Source: Intoshia linei
Taxonomy: Eukaryota; Orthonectida; Rhopaluridae
Reading direction: 5' to 3'
Length of the DNA stretch: 21,360 nucleotides
Assembly (NCBI GenBank): GCA_001642005.1
Contig: LWCA01000651.1
Coordinates: forward strand, 1 to 21,360
Below, piece by piece: positions 1 through 10,515 of this stretch. Each line of letters opens with the position of its first letter. Positions within the stretch are counted from its first letter, which is position 1. Below the pieces are notes generated by a model. That model had not been told where the DNA came from, did no database searches, and saw only the letters and a program-made list of their open reading frames with translations. A program made the translations under genes and the position numbers.

Positions 1-277
1 AAAAATCGAAGCCAAAAAATTGGAAAAATTTGTCTGGGAGTATATGGGTTAATTATGATTCATTTACCAGGTTAATGCACTTTTTATCAATAAATTGGAC
101 TATAATTTAAAATTTAGATATGGAATACAGTTGTTGTATCCATCAAAGCAACTTATGGAGGTAAACGGAAACGAAGAAATAACTGTAAATGAAATACGAG
201 AAATCCGTTCATTGTTTCACGATGCAAAATCTTCGGCTAAAATTTTGTCTGATAATAAAGATAAATATATGAAATAA
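1..277 (+). CDS. RUVBL1: RuvB-like 1 AAA+ ATPase (pontin), 3' end only
   Basis: C-terminal end of RuvB-like 1, a nuclear AAA+ ATPase that forms hexamers with RUVBL2 in INO80, SRCAP/TIP60 and R2TP complexes. The gene enters from the left edge. Exons seen are 1-39 and 71-277, joined across a 31-bp GTATAT...CAG intron in phase 0. The last residues, DAKSSAKILSDNKDKYMK, are almost the family signature of RUVBL1 (human ends DAKSSAKILADQQDKYMK), and RYGIQLL matches the RYSVQLL of the sensor-2 region. RUVBL2 ends differently, so paralogue confusion is unlikely. The ATPase motifs lie upstream of the window. An AATAAA at 273-278 overlaps the stop codon. What is seen: splice phases and the C-terminal match. 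What is inferred: a functional full-length gene to the left. Confidence 0.92.
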
Positions 278-692
278 ATCTTATCAACGTACTTTACACA
301 TATTTCTGACCAGCCATGTTTAAATTACAAATTTGAAAACAATTGACACATATACCTAATGTTTATCTTGCGTGCAGTGTTAACAATAGCTTATTATATA
401 CGATGCAACTATAAAATCATCAAGTACGATGACACTAAAAGACATTAATTTCCTTTCAGTGTACATTGAATCTACCGTTAAAATCTCACCTTCTAACATA
501 ATTATTAACCTAATTTTTTACTCGCCTCGTAATTTCACAACGAAATTAGCACATTATTTTTAACACTGAGTAGTTTAAAATTTTTATCAAAGTTATACTT
601 TTGCACTTGGCATACCTATTGTCGATAATACATTTTTATAAGTTATGCATTTATTTAATTTCTGTTTATCAATATTTTCACAATATTCAAAA
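278..692. other. intergenic stretch, no gene seen
   Basis: AT-rich sequence between the RUVBL1 stop and the first exon of the EGF-repeat protein, both on the + strand. No open segment with plausible splice borders, no RNA gene and no clear repeat was recognised. It must hold the RUVBL1 polyadenylation region and the promoter of the next gene, but no specific element can be pointed to. Confidence 0.5.
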
Positions 693-2633
693 ATGTTAGC
701 TTTAATATTTGTCTATTCACTCTTGGTATTTTTAATATTTATCCTAAATATTATTTAATTTAGATTTCATCGAAAGGTATGTTTTAATTGTAAATTCTAA
801 TAAAGTAATAGCTATCTGCGATTTCCCCGAAAGCATTCAAAACAATGATTATTATTATGGTTCAAATTCTTCTCGGCCTATTATATGGAAATTTGAAAAA
901 GCCAATTTGATATTATCTAAAACAAACGGTTACGAAATCGGTAATTTCCCTTTTTACTTGATTACTTTTTAGTCATGACTTGTTGGGATAAAACCAGAGA
1001 TAATTCTAAAGAATATATACTTGCAAAGTATAACGGTTCATTGGTTTGTTTGCGAATAGTGGTTAAAACAAACAGTATCGTTTTTTCACTGATTGAAGAT
1101 ATCAGCGACATTGACAAATGTAAAAATCACAAATTTCAAACTAGTCTTAATCAATTTTTAATGAAGAAGGGTACGTTACAGTAGATTTTTTTAATTCAAG
1201 TTTAGACCTTTATGACAGCCCAAAAGATACCTGCGTTTTTTCGAGAGCTGACGTTCACGGGCAGTATCTTGCCAATGATGAATTTCATTGTTCTGATGAT
1301 TTGAATTCTCGAATGTCTTTTTCTATGAACAATATAAATATCAATTTCTGCAACATTAAAGAAAGATTTCCTTTAGGTAACTGGTTTCAACATTGCACAT
1401 GTTGTCTTTAGATGAAATTATTGATGGGGACTTTTCGTGTATGGGACAATTTAGTAAAGACGATGTAGGTGAAGATGTAATGATTTTAAAGTCGAAAGAG
1501 AATGACATAATATATTGTGGGGTAATTTATTTTTGATACAATATTGTATACCAGTAGTTCTCAAATTACCGTTCGGCTAAAAATCTCATTTTATATAAAA
1601 GTTATGTTATAAATGAACGGTGGTTGTGAGCGGACTTCATTAGAGAAACGCTGTTATATCTCAGTATTTTAATTAATTCAGTCAATCGTTTTAGTTTTAT
1701 TACATTAAAGACGCACAAAACATGGAAATTTCATTTTTTAAAGGAATAGGAGCAAATAAAAAAATAATTTGTCCAAATATTTACGACAAGGATGATAAAT
1801 TAATTGTTAAACTAACTCGTATGAATTTTGAAAACATTTCATTACTTTTCTAGCCAAATACTGCGAAAAATGGTGCAAAAATAGCATTAAATGTACTGAA
1901 AAATTGGAAGGGTATCATTGTCACTGTAAACCTGGATACGCGGGAAACAATTGCAACGCCCGTAAGTTTTTTTATTAAGTTTCTGATTGTATTTAGTTGC
2001 CAATGAGGAAACAGATCCTTGTGATTCTATTGTTTGTGAAAACAACTCTACATGTTCCTTTTATCAAAAAGTCACAACTTGTGATTGTAACAGTGGCTAT
2101 TATGGATCCACTTGTCAGTACAAAGGTATATCATTTTAAATTTTAACGGTATATCAAAATGAATTTAGACTTGTGCAAAAATAATCCTTGTCAAAATGGA
2201 GGGAAATGTCATCATATTTTCAGTGACTACAAATGTGATTGTTTGAGAAATTTTAATGGAACAAATTGTGAAAATTATTATAAAGGTATAATTTTACATT
2301 ACAATGTAAAAAAAAATTAAATATATTATAGATTTATACAACGTTGAGGTCAATGAAACAGATGTGGTTGAAATAGTAGTAGATTGCAACAATTGTGAAG
2401 GTGATTGTGAAAAATGCGTTGAAGATTCAGACAAATCGAATACAAAATCTTTCTTTGCCCGAACAAACCTGTCTGTCATGTCATTTTCTCTTATTATCGT
2501 TTTTGTAATTTTATTTATTGCCTTTTTAACTCTTGGTTTGATTTATCTCATTCTGAAAAGAAGGAATAAAAAAAATAGAAAGAATGGGACCACGTCAACA
2601 GATTCTAAAGAAACCAAAACTTTAACTTGTTGA
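693..2633 (+). CDS. single-pass surface protein with three EGF-like repeats and a Cys-rich N-terminal region
   Basis: Exons 693-725, 764-776, 812-940, 973-1170, 1206-1376, 1412-1521, 1695-1818, 1854-1961, 1997-2125, 2169-2285 and 2332-2633 give a continuous frame of 477 residues. Order: hydrophobic start MLALIFVYSLL (likely signal peptide); a Cys-rich ectodomain of about 280 residues; three EGF-like repeats (for example CHCKPGYAGNNC, CDCNSGYYGSTC, CKNNPCQNGGKC); a short acidic Cys-containing linker; a membrane segment (LSVMSFSLIIVFVILFIAFL and on); then a basic tail with KRRNKKNRKN ending in Cys. The spacing of C-x-FP, W, VCLRI and FSCMGQF segments recalls the DUF7042-DUF7045 invertebrate surface proteins; this is memory-based and moderate. 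There is no DSL domain, so it is not a plain Delta/Jagged ligand. All introns but one are 32-46 bp; that between 1521 and 1695 is 173 bp. The 13-nt second exon and the start are the least certain parts. Function unknown; receptor or ligand is inference. Confidence 0.8.
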
Positions 2634-2839
2634 TTTCAAAAGGCTTATTTGTAGATTTTATTTATTAAATTGTACTTGTATTGTTTATTATTTTTACTAG
2701 TCCGTGAAAATGTAACCTATTTTATAGTTATAGCACCACTTTGGAATAAGTCCAGTTATCATTGTACTATAGGTTTATCATATTTATTGTTACAAGGTTT
2801 ACATTTGTTTTGTACACAATTTCCATCTCATTTATACAA
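2634..2839. other. short convergent 3' intergenic region
   Basis: About 200 bp separate the stop codon of the EGF-repeat gene (+) from that of HELQ (-). The two 3' ends converge, so both untranslated regions and cleavage sites must share or overlap this space. No structural RNA or repeat is seen. Confidence 0.5.
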
Positions 2840-5800
2840 TTAAATTTTTAATATTTCTTCGACTTGATCTTCCAAAGTTTTAACTTTTTGAGACAGTAAC
2901 ATCTAAATAAATATAAAATTTAAAAAGTATAACTAACTCTTGAAGTGTATATAATTTTTTTTGCTTTCTCGTAAGAAAGTAAATATCTTGAACTCTTGAC
3001 AAGTGTCTTTTCTTCACATAAAGCTACATCTTTGATACATTTAAGGCCATTATCGTAAAGTTCGCGAGCACTAGTCTTCAAAGATATACCAATTTTTTAA
3101 TAATAAATTACCACTTTTAGACCCGGAATTTCCAATAAATCCAATAGTTCTGCTTCAGCACATAAGGCTAAATCCTTAGCAACTTGAGGTAATAGTTTTT
3201 CTAAACACCAAAGATCTTCAAATTTCTGCAATTAATTTAAAATATAATACATAAAATTGTATGTGTATAAATTCATAACATCAAATTGATTTAAATTAGT
3301 GATAAAACGATTCCTAATTTTTTAAAGATTCAAAAATTTTGCAATCTGAATTATAACAACTAATAAATACTAGTACAGGCGTTTCCACACTTTTTTCAAG
3401 GTGAACCGGTAATAAATGACAAAATTTATAGCGGACCATGAAAAAAAATTGATAAAAAACGTGATAAATTGTCTTTTAATTGGTAAAAACTATTTTGCGA
3501 ACCAGTATTGGTCCGTGGCGCGGAATTTGTGCAACATTGCACTAGTATTTCTTAAAATACAAAAACACCTTAAAAAAAATTCTAAATAACATCAAATTAA
3601 TGGTTAAAGATTAGATACTGATAAAAAGCGAAGATACAAATTTGTGAAATTGAATCTCAATAAAAAAGTGTAACATCCATCAGATACGAACATACCATGC
3701 TGGATGAACCCGAAAATACCAACAAAGCTAAAATTTTTTTTACAAACGATGCGTAAAGCCATATAGCCGAGCCACCTCTCAACAAGTTTAGATTTCGTAG
3801 TTTAAAATTGAAACAAAATATATTTCAAAAAGTCAAAACTACACTTTTTTTATATTCAAATTTTAAAAAATTTGTAAGACCCCAAGAGAGTCTCGGGTAT
3901 ATAAGATTCAACTCCTCCATCTATATTAACGATTATTAATTTTGCTGAGGTTGTTGCTCATAAGATTTAGTATAATCAGAGTTTTCGAAATAATATTAGA
4001 CTAAGTGGACATTTCCTGTTAGCGTTGGTTTTTATTAAATTTTATTAATGATGGGATAAAAATGGGATTTTTTAAATAATAATGTAGCGGTCGTCTAGGT
4101 TTTGGGATAATCAACATCTAGAAACTCTCTAATAAATATTAAAATTTCTCCTATATAAATAAAAAAAAGTTGATCAAAATTTGTACCTAAACCCCAGGCA
4201 TATAATTTTGCACCCCAATCTGGAATCACTGTTTTAATGTATAAAAAATTCCGTTAACGAAAAATTAGTCTGTATTTGTTAGGTGCTACTGAAAATCTTA
4301 TAAACTATATTACATTTTATATAAGATTTTCGAAGGAAAAGCTGAAATTTAACAAAAAACCTGTTTCCCTACAAATTAAATCTCATGTTAATAACCCTAG
4401 TTGAAATGGTAGATAGATCGTTTTCCATTTTTTGCTCAGCACAAGTAAAATTTACTGGGGCACACTAGTGATCCAGGGTCCTTCTTTTGAGAAATCAACT
4501 CACGCTCTAACTCACCAATTTATTTTAATTTAGAAAAACCTCAGTTTTTTAAACCGATGATTATTTTCTTTGTAAAAATTGAAATAGTTGAAAAATAGAT
4601 GAATGGTAAAATCTTTAGATAAATAATACAAAACTATTCAATGCTAAATAGGTTTCATACTCTCGAAAATCAAAATTGGGCCTCTAAAAATTTTTTTGTC
4701 CAATGCTGTGCAATGTCATATATCCACTAGCCACCCCTTTATGGATCTGGGTTTGACAGTTTAAACACAAAATAGTCATGATCTTCAATAATATAGTATG
4801 TTAAATGTTAATTTTGTAAAAATTTTGTTGAGGCTCCGAAAAACGACCTCGAGACGGTAAGTTCTACTCTGTTCCGACACGTTTACTAAACAATGATTTT
4901 CAAAAAATGTTAATAACTGGAAATCACTGTATTATCTGATTTTTTTGATTTTTAAAAAAGGTTAATTTGGGTTTTTAACCATAAAGGCCTCAATTTCTTA
5001 AATGTTACAACTATTCATTTTGTAATTAAGTTTTAATACACACAGACATTTATTTTCATATAAGTAAAGCATTTCCAAAAAATCACTTCAAAGGGAACAA
5101 TTCGATCATCATTAGGAACATTTATAACCACATTTATGGACCCACAAAAGGTTTTCATTTTCATCAACCAGCAAGAATGAAAAAGTTGAAAAACGCTGAT
5201 TTAAATTATATAAATTCATTTCAGAGTTACAAAAAATGTTTTAATAATTTAAAAGATAATTAATATAAATTAATAAACTAACTTCAACAAACCGACAAAG
5301 AGAAGATGCCTGACTTGCTGAATTTGAAAGTAAATTTTGAACAATCCCTCTGTCTACATTATACATAGAAGCTACTTTCCAGCAACTTTTGGTCAACCAA
5401 ACTTGATGTAATAATATAGCACAAAAGAATCTTTTAATTTTATCCTCATTGTCTTTCTAAAAATGAACTTATAAAATGAAATGAAATTTACAAACTGGTA
5501 ATCTATTTCCAGACGATTTTCGAAAAATCATGTTCTCGGAGATACCAATATTTAAACATACATGTTGATCATACTCAGAAAGATTGTTAAACTAAACAAA
5601 AATGGAATAGCAATACATCATATACATGTAAAGTAAATAAAATTACAATTGAGGTATAATTCATTTGATAATTATAGAAATATGCTTCAATATCAATGGG
5701 TACGACCAAATAAAGCAAATGCAAATGATTTTGAAGACACAGGGTTTTGGATGCGTTGCGTAAATGCGATAAAATTAATTGAGATTTTTCTAACGGCATA

Positions 5801-7662
5801 TAAGAATTATTTGAAGCAACACCCAATGGAGAAGGAATGAGTTGACTTTTTTCGATATCAATCAATCTATTTTTTATCAACATTTCAATACAGGTGTTTA
5901 CTGTTTCGTCAATGCTAGCAAAATTATTTTTACATTGTTGTGTGTAGAATAGAGTTTTTTCGATAACAGAATATATAGTTTTATTGGTGTATATTTGCGG
6001 ACCAATTGTGCTGGAAAGAATGAGCCTTTTTAATCCATTATAGTCATTTAAAGAAAGACAACTTTCACAATACCTCTTTCCATCTCTGATGAGATTAATA
6101 AATTTTTCCTTGTCAGTTAGGTTATTTAATATAACAATAGAATCCCCAATTTCGTCTATCCCCGCACGACCAGCTCTACCAGACATTTGTTTGTATTCGC
6201 TAAAAGTTAAAAAATTCCTTCCAACATATGGAGATCTGATTATTACTCTTCGTGCAGGAAGATTCACACCGGCAGCTAGAGTGGAGGTGCAACAAATGAC
6301 ATAAATAATGCTAGAATTATACGCATCTTCAATGGATTTTCGTTCATCGCGTGTGAGGCCGGCATGGTGGTAGGCAATTCCGCATGGAATTGTTTTACTT
6401 AAAATAGGGCACATGGACCCCATACCATCTTCTTTTAAAGTGGCTAATAGTTGCATTTTTTCATTTACTCTGATATTTAAAAAATTTGGGTTACAATTGC
6501 TAGAAAGCATTAATGCAACATTTTCTGCGTTTCTTTTGGTAGGACAAAAAATAATCACAGATTTAGATGGTATAATTTCTTGGACCAGTGGGTATATATT
6601 ATCGACATCTGCAATAGAACTACCGTGTAATTTTTTGAACGTGTAATATGCTCTGCCACCATTTCCATTAATTTCGTCAATAGTAATATCGTTCATATTA
6701 CGAGAATGGGATGTTATAATCTCGTCGCACGGGTTAAACTTTTTGTTGATTTCATAAATATCATAATCATATTTTATAAATTCATCCAAATTAACCGGTC
6801 GAAAATCATCCGAAAATATTCTGGCGTTCATAAACGTGGCAAAGTCACCGAGATTGCTTATAGTTGCAGACATTCCAATGATCTGGGTGACTGGGGCATG
6901 AACTAAAAGCTTATTAATCATCATTTCTAAAGTGCAACTTCGATCTGCATTATTCCCAAGCATATGAAGTTCATCGATGGCACAAATTCCTATATCCGAT
7001 ATTCTTTCGTCTTCAATTAAACTGTTAATTATTGCATTAGCTTTTTCTATTGTAGCAATATACAAGGTTCTTTTATTTCTACGCTTAATTGGAGGTATAC
7101 GCCCACGAGTACCAGAATAATCTTCAACGATAAATTGCAAACGCATACCTAGTTCACTTAAAGCTTTCATTTTTTCTTCAACAATTGAAACGTATGGTAA
7201 AACCAGAATTGCGTCCAATTGATGCATTAAAACTGTTTGAACAATCAATATTTCTGCAATTAAAGTTTTTCCTCCACTTGTAGGCACACAATAAATGAGG
7301 TTTTCGCGAGATTCTAAACATGAAAGGGATAAACATTTATTTTGCCAATCATACAACTTTACAACTTTTTTTATATCCAAAAAAGTGTTCCAAATGGGTA
7401 CGGGTAATCCGTATATTGTTTCAATTTTTTCAGATTTATTTAAATTTGTATTTTCCAAGTTACCAAAAGATGCGTTACTGTAATTTGTTGAATTGAAATT
7501 AAAACTAGATTCATGCATACTATTATTTTGCGTGTTTTTATTAAATCTATTGCAAAACATTTCGTAGTAGGATATGCTTGGTTCATTTCTTATAGTTTGA
7601 TCTTGGACCTTCATTTTTTTGTTAATGGGTGAAATCATTGTAATTTTATAAATTTTTGTCAA
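2840..7662 (-). CDS. HELQ: HELQ (Hel308-type superfamily 2 DNA helicase)
   Basis: A 3'-5' DNA helicase of the Ski2/Hel308 group that acts in the nucleus at stalled forks and in double-strand break repair. Exons from the 5' end: 7662-5647, 5591-5496, 5456-5283, 3225-3112, 3075-2938, 2902-2840, all phase 0, giving 866 residues. Motifs: Walker A PTSGGKT (127-133), DELH (230-233), GMSAT (263-267), YHHAGLT (431-437), motif V with LAAGVNLPAR, and QMSGRAGR (492-499). C-terminal matches to HELQ rather than POLQ are VDRGIVQNLL, LLDLLEIPGLKV, ARELYDNGLKCIKDVA and RMLLSQKVKTLEDQVEEIL; no polymerase domain follows. It is shorter than human HELQ (1101), mainly at the divergent N-terminus; the first in-frame ATG was used. 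The open frame running past 5647 is intron read-through. The 2057-bp third intron carries repeats; the others are 35-55 bp. Two donors are GTTAGT and one GTTTGT. Confidence 0.93.
3376..3539. mobile_element. 164-bp hAT-like MITE
   Basis: The element begins CAGGCGTTTCCACACTTTTT and ends with ...GCACAAATTCCGCGCCACGG read inward from the other strand, starting CAATGTTG. The CA...TG ends and the GGTGAACCGG / GGTCCGTGG subterminal blocks are typical of hAT elements. Flanking octamers TACTAGTA (3368-3375) and CACTAGTA (3540-3547) differ at one base, which fits an 8-bp target-site duplication. It has no coding capacity and sits in a HELQ intron. Confidence 0.75.
4940..5062 (+). repeat. dispersed copy of the ~130-bp repeat family
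   Basis: The block TTTTTAAAAAAGGTTAATTT followed by an 'ACCATAAAGGCCT' segment resembles units at 19414 and 20207, and the following CACACAGACATTTATTTTCA matches CACACAGACATTCATTTTTA just after the main array (20509-20528). The copy is in the + orientation inside the HELQ intron. Confidence 0.55.
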
Positions 7663-8253
7663 TTTTTTAATTTTAATTTTTAAATTTTAAATATTTTAAC
7701 TCAAAATTTTTTGTTTATATAGTTACAAACATACTAACACATTAATGTCCATATTAAAATTTAATCTAATGATTGATAAGCCATATCGGTAACTTTAACT
7801 TTATCAATCAAGATTAATTAAACATTGTTATTAATAACATTACTTTTAAATTGACCTAAAAGGAAACTTTTTTAGTGATTCACTTTTTTTAAATTTCAAA
7901 ATCAAAAAAATTCAGACTGACATAAGATAAATTTCAAATTAAAAAATTAAAATTCAAAAGTTTTTTCCTGGTCAAAAATTATCAACCATTATTGTTAAAA
8001 TTCAAATTTTGACTTTGTTTGAAAAAACAGATTAAGGTAAAATGATTTAGTAAAAATGTATCGGTAATTAAAATTTATATAACAACATTACATGTATTTG
8101 TAGTATGTGATGTGATGACTATATATTGAATGAAAATATTCTAAACAATTTTAAATAAATTATAAATTATTTTCAATTTTAACTCCTGAGCCAAACCTAC
8201 CATAGTCGTGAGTTACGACTCGTGACCCAAAAATTAAAAATAGAACTATAAAA
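7663..8253. other. intergenic region between HELQ and the CIB gene
   Basis: Upstream region of HELQ and downstream region of the CIB-like gene, both on the - strand. It is very AT-rich. A short block near 8212-8236 (ACTCGTGACCCAAAAATT) resembles the subterminal part of the hAT-like end at 21301, perhaps an eroded relic. No gene or defined promoter element is seen. Confidence 0.45.
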
Positions 8254-8684
8254 TTACTTGTTAAAATTAGGAATACATTTCAGAATTCTATTTAACTCGA
8301 AAAAATTTATGTATCCGTCATTATTTAGGTCCGCTTCATCAAATACCTAAATTAATACCTTTAATTTTATGTAATAAAAACTTGCTTCTTGTAATAGACG
8401 CGACTCTTCAAAATAATTCGTGTCTCCTCTGTTTACGTAAGCCTTTATAAGTAGTTTCATATCATTTTCATTTATTTTGTTGTCTCCGTCAAAGTCTAAT
8501 TTGTAATTTAATTTTGTTGTATTTTGAAAGCGGTACCAAATAATTTGAATGCATAATAACTTTTTACATGAAATGGAGCATTTTCTGAAAAAACTGACAA
8601 CAAATCCAAAAAATCTTCAAATGTTATCAAATTGTTTTTGTTTGAATTAAACATAATACATAATCTTTTTCTGAAAGGATTCAC
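8254..8684 (-). CDS. calcium- and integrin-binding (CIB) family EF-hand protein, 5' exons not found
   Basis: CIB proteins are small calcium sensors that bind integrin tails, kinases or mechanotransduction channels. Exons 8684-8537, 8495-8386 and 8346-8254 encode the last ~116 residues. NPFRKRLC, FEDFLDLLSVFSENAP and KSYYAFKLFDFDGD follow human CIB1 (NPFKERIC, FEDFLDLLSVFSDTAT, KSHYAFRIFDFDDD) almost position by position. Two usable EF-hand loops are visible: DFDGDNKINEND and DLNNDGYINFFE. The C-terminus ends IPNFNK, a little shorter than the usual ..DFxxxFxI tail. The last intron begins GCAAGT, a GC-AG intron, needed to keep the frame. About 65 N-terminal residues are missing; their exons may lie upstream of 8687, but none was recognised. 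Which CIB paralogue it represents cannot be decided. Confidence 0.9.
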
Positions 8685-8842
8685 CTAAATTTTTTTCATT
8701 TCTCATAAAATTTAAAATGAGACTATGATTTATAAATTATAATACTGATACTAATATTAGTAATGATAAATAAATAAATATTACTAACATTATAATTTAA
8801 TGGTACTAGTATTATATATACTACTCTGTTTTTTCTCGATTA

Positions 8843-9075
8843 TAAGCAGACCCCTGAAATACAAATTTTCAGTGAAATTTTTAACTAAATAAAATTTGAA
8901 TATGAGCAGTTTTTGCTTGAATTCGAAAGAAAGAACTTTAAACAAAAAATAGACAACATATCAATTTATTTCTAAAAAATAACTTTCTTCATACAATAGA
9001 ATGTCTACTTTATAAATTTATACTAATTAGACAAAAACTTTTAGTGTATTTTTTATATTTTTCAAGGTCTGCTTA
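8843..9075. repeat. inverted repeat pair, probably transposon ends
   Basis: TAAGCAGACCCCTGAA at 8843-8858 reappears inverted at 9061-9075 as TTCAAGGTCTGCTTA, with weaker similarity running outward (CTGTTTTTTCTCGATTA against AAACAACAGACTTT). The reading CAGGGGTCTGCTTATAATCG is reminiscent of Tc1/mariner or pogo ends, but in that sense the two ends point away from each other, so they may belong to two different insertions. No target duplication was established. Confidence 0.4.
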
Positions 9076-9247
9076 AAAGTCTGTTGTTTTTGATTATATT
9101 AAACTAAAACTTTGTACTACCAAGTGATTTTAAATTTTTGTCAAAATCAAAAGGAATCAATTATATAAATTTTTACCATATTTTTTTATTAGAAATGTGT
9201 AAACTCTACAAATACAAAAACAATGGATATTTATAAAATATCTAGAG

Positions 9248-9352
9248 CTGTTTTCATTAAAAATAGAAGGGTAATTTGTGGTTTTGGCTATGAAGATGTG
9301 AGTTTGGGAGGTTGAAATTTATCTTATTATACGTTCCGGAAAAACTGTAATT
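9248..9352 (+). repeat. dispersed copy of the ~130-bp repeat family
   Basis: AGCTGTTTTCATTAAAAATA, then GGTAATTTGTGGTTTTGGCT, ATGAAGATGTGAGTTTG and a TTCCGGAAA block follow the same order as the unit at 20075-20206 and 19414-19540 (GGCTGTTTTCATTTTAAAG; GACCATGAAGATGTAAGTTT; ATTCCAGAATTTAT). Single degenerate copy. Confidence 0.55.
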
Positions 9353-9364
9353 AAAATGTGGACT

Positions 9365-9599
9365 TTATAAAATTCTAAAACTAGTAGTTATTTCAATAAA
9401 GTGGAACACACACCCACAAAAATCGCGTAGCATATTATATAAGTTAGGATTATACAATAAGAAATAATCATTTTGTACATTAATTTCTATGCACTCTCGA
9501 CAAAAATCATCAATTTTGATGGTATTTTTCAGTATATCATTTTCTTTCTGATTTTCATGTAATTTCTGATAAATCTGCATGTATATTATAGCAGCTCTA
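9365..9599 (-). CDS. unassigned exon-like open segment
   Basis: An open frame bounded upstream by a good acceptor (T-rich run then AG at 9600-9601 on the - strand) reads RAAIIYMQIYQKLHEN, later DDFCRECIEINVQNDYFLL and NMLRDFCG. A GTGGGT or GTGTGT donor could lie near 9415. The residue composition, with several Cys, looks more protein-like than the translated AT-rich sequence around it. I do not recognise the family. It could be an upstream exon of the CIB-like gene, although it does not match the CIB N-terminus, or a piece of another gene or pseudogene. Confidence 0.3.
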
Positions 9600-9601
9600 A
9601 A

Positions 9602-10117
9602 AAATAATGTAAAATACAGTCTAAGACATAGACTTCAAGTCCTTATTAATTAATATGGAATTTTCTATATAATAACACTTTAAGTTAACGGAATTTAATT
9701 TTTTAAAATAAAAACCATTAAATGGCCATATTTTTATTTATTTTGAGTTTTTGAATAATAAATGACGAAATAATATACACAAAACATTATCAAGAGGTCA
9801 ATGTGGACTCATGGGGTTCACAGCAGATTTTTGGGATGCAAGAAAAATTTTATAAATTTTAAATTATTTACAGATGCATGTATAAAATAAAGTCAAAAAT
9901 GATATTTTCGCAATGATAGTAATTATTTCTAATTAACCCTTTGACTTAATGATAAAAATCTAAAATATTAAAAACTACACATATGCGTGTAGTCGTAATA
10001 TGAACCGTATTTTAAAATACGTCCATTTTATTTTAAATTGCTGCATATTTATTACCAATTTCGATTTCCTAAACATTAACTTTAATTCTTTAAAAACCGG
10101 TTTAATTTGCTAAAAAG
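9602..10117. other. gene-free AT-rich stretch
   Basis: No open segment with splice borders, RNA gene or clear repeat was found between the orphan exon-like frame and the 37-bp tandem repeat. Confidence 0.4.
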
Positions 10118-10260
10118 GAGTAATTTTTTTAATCAGATTCTAACGGGTTTTTTTGAGTAATTTTTTTAACCAAATTCTAACGGGATTTTTTGAGTAATTA
10201 TTTTAATCAGATTCTAACTGGTTTTTTTGAGTAATTTTTTTAACCAGATTCTAACAGGGC
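10118..10260. repeat. 37-bp tandem repeat, about 3.9 copies
   Basis: Units start with GAGTAAT at 10118, 10155, 10192 and 10229, exactly 37 bp apart, each carrying TTTAAYCARATTCTAAC. Units 1 and 3 read AATCAG while units 2 and 4 read AACCAA or AACCAG, hinting at a higher-order 74-bp step. There are no unique spacers, so this is a minisatellite and not a CRISPR array. Confidence 0.85.
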
Positions 10261-10515
10261 TATTAACGCCATTAAATTTAATATCTCGCCGTGTTATTGT
10301 TATAATGTTCTATCTGCATAAACATAGCTTTTTATAAATCGACTTTAAAGTTTAAAAGTACTATATTGCCTAAAATATAATTTTTATGTTGAAATTTAAT
10401 TATACAATTTAGTTTTTATATATTTGTTAAAGTACATTGAAAAGTTTCGTACAATAAAAATAAAAACATAAGGGTTTTTCAAAACTTAAATTTCACAAAT
10501 CAAACCATCTGTTTA

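Larger units (their letters stand above)
3226..5282 (-). other. long repeat-rich intron of HELQ
   Basis: This 2057-bp intron interrupts HELQ between residues ending RFVE and beginning KFEDLW. It is some fifty times longer than typical introns here. It contains a hAT-like MITE (3376-3539) and a copy of the dispersed 130-bp-type repeat near its 5' end (about 4940-5062). The remaining 3540-4940 shows no gene or other structure I can recognise. Confidence 0.75.

Noticed and set aside
5587-5646. C-terminal extension of the long HELQ open frame
   Set aside because: A GTAATT donor at 5646 joins in phase to an exon matching HELQ, so these 20 codons are intron read-through.
5649-7483. Five open frames of 62-77 codons on the + strand
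   Set aside because: All are shadows opposite the coding strand of HELQ.
10118-10260. Regular 37-bp repeats as a possible CRISPR array
   Set aside because: Units abut with no variable spacers, and the surroundings are eukaryotic with spliceosomal introns.
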